Part shown: positions 60,317-64,000 of the stretch, piece by piece
How the letters are laid out: every line of letters begins with the position of its first letter
How positions within the stretch are numbered: the stretch's first letter is position 1
Position numbers and translations under genes: made by a program
NCBI GenBank assembly: GCA_040754095.1
Contig: JBFMFO010000005.1
Location: 1-64,000 of the forward strand
Direction: 5' to 3'
Length of the DNA: 64,000 nt
Origin: QYQD01 sp040754095
Lineage (GTDB): Bacteria > Desulfobacterota > QYQD01
Notes under the pieces: model-generated
Databases searched by the model: none
What the model was told of the DNA's origin: nothing
The model's input: the letters and a program-made list of their open reading frames with translations, nothing else

Positions 60317-60657
60317 GATGTAGTGAAGTTACCACAAAACATTTTCCTTGCAAAGGACATTTGTGTCCAAGGATATTGGGTTGTTTCACGTGGAACAATC
60401 CAAATAGGCATTTTTAATTTTTTATCAAAAGGTATTAACAATTTTTGTGGTCTCGATGTCTCCCCAACCCGCTCCTTTTTATAACAATTTGAATATATTA
60501 GAAAAAATTATCGACCCGGTTGGGCACTGTTTTTGCAGAGGTCTGATATTAAAGAATTACGTATTAATTCCGATAACATAAAGCAGGGACTTTTTGAGGT
60601 CTTGCTTGTGCCTATACAGATGCGCAGGGAACGTATATCTATTGAGGTAAGTTAGAT
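60317..60657. other. Intergenic region between parA and the HTH gene
   Basis: 341 bp containing parS site 2 and otherwise AT-rich divergent promoter DNA. A short open frame without ATG (about 60533-60654, ending IQMRRERISIEVS) precedes the HTH gene, but I do not call it. No RNA gene is evident. Confidence 0.45.
60382..60397. promoter_or_regulatory. parS site 2 (upstream of parA)
   Basis: TGTTTCACGTGGAACA; its reverse complement, TGTTCCACGTGAAACA, is the exact form of the classic Bacillus parS. It lies 66 bp upstream of the parA start, 383 bp from site 1, and may also let ParB autoregulate the operon. Confidence 0.9.
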
Positions 60658-61101
60658 ATGGAGAAGATCTGTCTGGCCCGGAGGAGATGGGAAGGTAATA
60701 AGCTTGAGGACAGGGACCCGCCGCCGGTAGCCTTGCCGGCTCCATCTGAACCGGGCATTACCATCGAACCCAATGAGGCAGTTAATTCTTTAGTTAAGTC
60801 TTTGATCGCTATCAGCAACAAAGACTATGGCGAGTCCAGGGCCACGGTGAAGAAATTTGACTTGGAAGTTAAATATGAATCGCTTTCCCCTATCAAGGTT
60901 GCGGTGTATGTCACACCTGCCCAGCCGCAGGCTGACAAACAATGGCTTACCGTAGAAGAGACAGCCCGGTCTCTCAAGGTAAGCATGGCTACGGTTTACA
61001 AGGAACTCCTGGCCGGAAAATTGATCGGAATTAAGATAGGGCGACAGTGGCGTGTGTTTAAGCCCGGACTGGATGGGGAAGCCTGGGAGGGATTAATATG
61101 A
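60658..61101 (+). CDS. Excisionase-type helix-turn-helix protein
   Basis: 147 residues. The C-terminal 55 residues form an excisionase/MerR-like DNA-binding unit (LTVEETARSLKVSMATVYKE, then IGRQWRVFKPGLD). The N-terminal 95 residues are Pro-rich, then mixed, with no family that I recognise. The ATG at 60658 is the first possible start after an in-frame stop. The stop overlaps the next gene's ATG by 4 bp, so it is co-translated with the ExeA-type ATPase. Unlike phage excisionases, which are short, it has a long N-terminal arm, suggesting a regulator or an adaptor. Confidence 0.72.
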   Translation: MEKICLARRRWEGNKLEDRDPPPVALPAPSEPGITIEPNEAVNSLVKSLIAISNKDYGESRATVKKFDLEVKYESLSPIKVAVYVTPAQPQADKQWLTVEETARSLKVSMATVYKELLAGKLIGIKIGRQWRVFKPGLDGEAWEGLI

Positions 61102-62555
61102 CCTATTACAGATATTGGGGATTGGATCGGCCGCCGTTTGATAATGTGCCTGATCCGAAGATGTATTGGCCGCAGAATCCCGGTTTGGAAGATGCCATCT
61201 CAGAGATTTTATTTGCCATTAAAGAGGGGAATGAGTGTCTGGCGGTAATAGTAGGGGATATTGGAACAGGAAAGACATTGGCCTTGCGTATTCTCTTGAA
61301 TGAATTAGGGCCGGACAAATACAAGATAGCCTTTCTTACTAATCCCACGTTGTCTTTCACACAGATAATGCGCGAGATCATCGGCCAGTTGGAAAATAAG
61401 AAGGTAGTTACGAAGTGGAAAGACCATTTGCATGAAGAAATTAACCAGATCCTTTATCGAACAGCCGACGAAGGTAAGCGAGTAGTCATATTTATCGATG
61501 AGGCCAACGTCTTGAACCCGGCTGGTTTACAGGGGTTGCGGCTCCTCACCAATATGCAGGATGACCGCCAGAATCTGGTGACTTTTGTACTTGCCGGCCA
61601 GAAAGAATTGGCGCAAAAGCTGGAAAGACCGTCGATGGAAAACCTTTACCAGCGCATCGGGGTTTATTGTAAGGTAAAGGGACTGGACTCTCCGGAACTG
61701 GTTGCGGGGTATATAGCTCATCGGCTGAACCAGGCGCGCCAAGGCGCATCTGCGAACGGATGTTCCAGAGAGATATTTACTGAACAGGCGGTCAGGGCCA
61801 TATGGAAACATTCTCGTGGCGTGCCGCGTATGGTCAACAAGATATGTAAATTATGCCTTAAGGCCGGAGAGACCAATCAACTTCAATTCATAGATGAAAC
61901 CGTGGTAGAAAACCTTGCCTATATGTTTAAAAAAGGCTTTTTTAAAAAAGATAAGGCGAACGCCGGGAAAGAAAGGCCCGCGGCATTGGAGGCTCTGGAA
62001 AGCGCTGAAAACAAAAGGTCGGAAGGAGTGATACCTGAGACACAGGAGAAAGAAAACATACCTTCTCTGGAGTCGGGCGCCGTATATAAGGACGCGACTA
62101 TAAAAGACGAATCCTCATCATCGGAACTTTTAGCGGTTGAGTCTTCACGCCAAGACGCATCTTCGACCCAGGCGAGCAGCGAGGAAAAGGAGCCTGGCAC
62201 TGCAGAGCACCCCGCCGTAATAGAGGCCGATACAGAGAGGCCTGTCCAGACCGGGGAGCATGCTCCGGCGCAACTACGACCGGATGCTGAGGACGAAGGA
62301 CAACCGGAGCCGGAGATAGAAGATTTAGTTAAACATATCCCTCCCGAAATTTTAAATCGGCTTTATGCTATGGAGGAGCGGCAGCTTTACCGACTGGCTG
62401 GCCAATTAGCCGCCAATCAACTGCGTGAAAATGAGACGCTGAAGAATACCGCAGATCCCATCGTGCAGTGGGAAAAGATGCGGAGTACTATAATGGTATT
62501 ACTTAAAAAGTTCTCCAGGCTTCATCAGGTCGGACAGGCGGCGGAATATCGGTAG
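61098..62555 (+). CDS. ExeA/GspA-type AAA+ ATPase with long acidic linker
   Basis: 485 residues. The AAA domain (1-270) begins YYRYWGLDRPPFDNVPDPK, typical of ExeA-type proteins, with Walker A VGDIGTGKT (52-60), Walker B VVIFIDEANVL (129-139) and VTFVLAGQKEL. A Glu/Ser-rich low-complexity linker (about 285-405) joins a small helical C-terminal domain (IPPEILNRLYAMEERQLYRL). ExeA acts in type II secretion with peptidoglycan; the same fold is used in transposition (TnsC/MuB type). No secretion or transposase gene is nearby, and no transmembrane helix is seen. Role open. Confidence 0.78.
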   Translation: MTYYRYWGLDRPPFDNVPDPKMYWPQNPGLEDAISEILFAIKEGNECLAVIVGDIGTGKTLALRILLNELGPDKYKIAFLTNPTLSFTQIMREIIGQLENKKVVTKWKDHLHEEINQILYRTADEGKRVVIFIDEANVLNPAGLQGLRLLTNMQDDRQNLVTFVLAGQKELAQKLERPSMENLYQRIGVYCKVKGLDSPELVAGYIAHRLNQARQGASANGCSREIFTEQAVRAIWKHSRGVPRMVNKICKLCLKAGETNQLQFIDETVVENLAYMFKKGFFKKDKANAGKERPAALEALESAENKRSEGVIPETQEKENIPSLESGAVYKDATIKDESSSSELLAVESSRQDASSTQASSEEKEPGTAEHPAVIEADTERPVQTGEHAPAQLRPDAEDEGQPEPEIEDLVKHIPPEILNRLYAMEERQLYRLAGQLAANQLRENETLKNTADPIVQWEKMRSTIMVLLKKFSRLHQVGQAAEYR

Positions 62556-62560
62556 TTAGT

Positions 62561-62710
62561 TTCCATCCGGAAACCCAAAAATTCCGGATGAGCCGTCAGC
62601 ACTCAGCTATCAGCGTTCAGCTTAACATGATGTTTATCTTATTTTTTTGCTGAGGGCCGACAGCTGATCGCTGAAAGCTTGAATCCGAAAACGATAGTTT
62701 TCGGATGAAA
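62561..62710 (-). repeat. Dispersed repeat family A, copy 4
   Basis: A complete copy of about 150 bp between the convergent ExeA-type and recO genes. Left hairpin CATCCGGAA...TTCCGGATG; right hairpin CCGAAAAC-gata-GTTTTCGG, which keeps pairing while differing from the CCGGAAAC/GTTTCCGG of copy 3. Orientation as copy 1. The rest of the 224-bp gap has no gene. Confidence 0.8.
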
Positions 62711-62779
62711 ACTAACTAAAGAATAGTCTGAATAACCTGTAAGTTAACCCCCGACAGCTATAGGCAACGTAACCGGTCA

Positions 62780-63544
62780 TTACCGGCTGTACTCCTGGGC
62801 CTTGGATAAGAAGCGGTAGGATTTTATTTCTTTGCCAAGAAGGCTGTGTGCAAAATTTTCCAGGATAGGTGTGCTTTCGGCCAGAGGTTGAGCGCTAAAA
62901 TGTATCCGGGAGAGCTTGGCCAGAGAAGTTTTTTGGGCTAACGCGAGGAGCTTGACAGTACCTGGCGAAAGGCGATTTTTTAAAGGAAGGCCAAGGGAGC
63001 AATCAGAACAGACAATGCCCCCCTTTTCATAATTAAAACTATAAAAAACCTGTCCGCCTTTCCATAGATTACAGTTAACACAAGCTATAAAATTAGGGGC
63101 ATAACCGACTATGGTGAGGAGGCGCAGGTGAAAAATTACAGATAAAGTGGCTAAAGAGGCGCCTTGATCGACCATGCGAAGGGCCCATAGTAAAAGATAG
63201 AACAGTTCGGCATGGGGATCACGATCTTTTACCCAGGCATCCACCAGTTCACAGAAATAAGCGGCATAAGCGAATCTATCGGGCGCCTTTCGTATGGAAG
63301 CAAATGATTGCAGCAGATCACACTGGTCAATTCTGGTTAGAGATGAAAGCTGTTTTTCCCAAAGAATAGGCCGGACGAAGGAAAATAGATCCAACTGGTT
63401 GGCAAAGCGCCGGCGGCTCTTTTTAGCGCCCTTCGCAATGCTTGTTATTTTACCTAAAGAATATGTAAAGAAGGTAATAATCTTGTCGGACTCACCAAAG
63501 TCCTTATGGTTAAGTATGATGGCGGGTGTTTTGAGGAGGGGCAT
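62780..63544 (-). CDS. recO: DNA repair protein RecO
   Basis: A recombination mediator that helps load RecA onto SSB-coated DNA. The 254-residue protein starts with an OB-fold (AIILNHKDFGESDKIITFFT, then LGKITSIAKGAKKSRRRF). The C-terminal zinc knot is CVNCNLW...IVCSDC. Length is normal. It lies 67 bp downstream of the rodZ-like gene on the same strand. recF, an alternative partner, is not beside dnaN here. Confidence 0.92.
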   Translation of the reverse strand: MPLLKTPAIILNHKDFGESDKIITFFTYSLGKITSIAKGAKKSRRRFANQLDLFSFVRPILWEKQLSSLTRIDQCDLLQSFASIRKAPDRFAYAAYFCELVDAWVKDRDPHAELFYLLLWALRMVDQGASLATLSVIFHLRLLTIVGYAPNFIACVNCNLWKGGQVFYSFNYEKGGIVCSDCSLGLPLKNRLSPGTVKLLALAQKTSLAKLSRIHFSAQPLAESTPILENFAHSLLGKEIKSYRFLSKAQEYSR

Positions 63545-63611
63545 AGGCTTTAATCCACAGATTACGCAGATTTTCTTGAATTATTGGTTAAATTCCTTGA
63601 TTCGGGATAGA

Positions 63612-64000
63612 TCACATTACCTTGGGGTTTGGCAGCGGCAGGGTAATATCCACTACCTGTCCGCTATCCCCAAGGGATTTCATCTGCTCTCCATCCAGAT
63701 AAAGATCCATGCCGCCGGCGTTGCCTATAATTAGCCTTATTTTGTTACCCATCGTCCACGTAATGGTTTCACCTGCCTTAAAGGAGTACTCCTGCAGATT
63801 CTGTTCGTCAATCACCGCCTGTACCCACGTATTTTCTTTAAAAACGGCTCGTAACTCATGTTGCTTTTCATAGATGTGCCCGGGCGTGATATTTTGGAGT
63901 TTAGGCGGCTCCTGTGCTTTCGCTTGAGGAGCAGGAATGTTTGTTTGTTCGGGGGCATCTGTTCGGGCCTGGTCAACAACACGATTGGCCTCGATCGGTT
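63612..64000 (-). CDS. rodZ: RodZ-like protein, C-terminal part (runs off the window)
   Basis: The frame is open from the right edge of the window to the stop at 63612, so the listed GTG at 63815 is internal. A Pro/Gln-rich linker (APEQTNIPAPQAKAQEPPK) leads into a domain with ENTWVQAVIDEQNL, FKAGETITWTMGNKIRLIIG and NAGGMDLYLDGEQMKSLGD. This is the periplasmic C-terminal (DUF4115) domain of RodZ, which holds the MreB cytoskeleton to the membrane in rod-shaped cells. The N-terminal HTH and membrane helix must lie beyond the window. Confidence 0.82.
   Translation of the reverse strand, partial: PIEANRVVDQARTDAPEQTNIPAPQAKAQEPPKLQNITPGHIYEKQHELRAVFKENTWVQAVIDEQNLQEYSFKAGETITWTMGNKIRLIIGNAGGMDLYLDGEQMKSLGDSGQVVDITLPLPNPKVM

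Noticed and set aside
60533..60654. Short open frame before the HTH gene (ending IQMRRERISIEVS)
   Set aside because: There is no ATG or GTG, no ribosome site and no recognised family; a TTG start is possible but unsupported.

Overview
The window reads as chromosomal DNA from an anaerobic Gram-negative bacterium, most likely a deltaproteobacterium (Desulfobacterota). This is inferred from the gene mix: an AmmeMemoRadiSam-type radical SAM enzyme, GH57 glycosidase, Gram-negative-length GyrB, compatible-solute glycosyltransferases, GAF/PAS sensor kinases and chromosomal ParAB, plus many short structured intergenic repeats. No species name can be supported from the sequence alone.

Layout. 0-6 kb: a truncated BrnT toxin remnant, then a minus-strand run uppP - HtrA-like protease - TerB-like - asnS, and an iron alcohol dehydrogenase. 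6-9.2 kb: ilvD overlapping amrS, a MITE-like repeat, and tRNA-Thr. 9.2-14.8 kb (minus): a two-component pair, galT, a GH57 glycosidase and a DksA-like zinc-finger protein. 14.8-22.6 kb: an AT-rich intergenic region with a 40-bp-spaced direct repeat, then dnaN - gyrB - gyrA - gpsA without dnaA or recF. 22.6-23.1 kb: two tRNA-Ser and one tRNA-Gly, with back-to-back divergent promoters.

23.2-33.5 kb is a compatible-solute and osmotic-stress island: a GpgS-like glycosyltransferase, glycerate 2-kinase, an internally duplicated DUF5752-type protein coupled to trehalose synthase TreT, a ClC channel with CBS domains, an MscS channel and a fused OtsA-OtsB. The theme resumes at 39-46 kb with an MpgP/GpgP-family phosphatase, an AI-2E-type permease, a P-type cation ATPase, a coiled-coil membrane protein and a clear GT81 GpgS homologue. 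Together these could make glucosylglycerate (or mannosylglycerate) and trehalose and move ions during osmotic shock. Between the two halves lies a likely acquired defence module at 33.6-36.6 kb: a NotI-like restriction enzyme, a D12-class adenine methylase and a protein with a HEPN-like R-x4-H motif.

46-54 kb: tRNA-Met, a divergent ATP-type PEP carboxykinase, a large unrecognised protein with faint GalT/HIT features, endonuclease IV, a Fic protein with its own promoter, and an unknown possible nuclease. 54-64 kb: a hybrid sensor kinase, Mrp-type ATPase, DnaJ-domain protein, plsY, a parA-parB-NYN-domain operon with two parS sites, an excisionase-like HTH gene coupled to an ExeA-type ATPase, recO, and the 3' end of a rodZ-like gene that runs off the window.

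The most distinctive non-coding signals are three families of dispersed structured repeats. Family A is about 130-150 bp in four copies. Family B is about 170 bp in three copies and forms one long hairpin whose stems covary. Family C is about 145 bp in two inverted copies.
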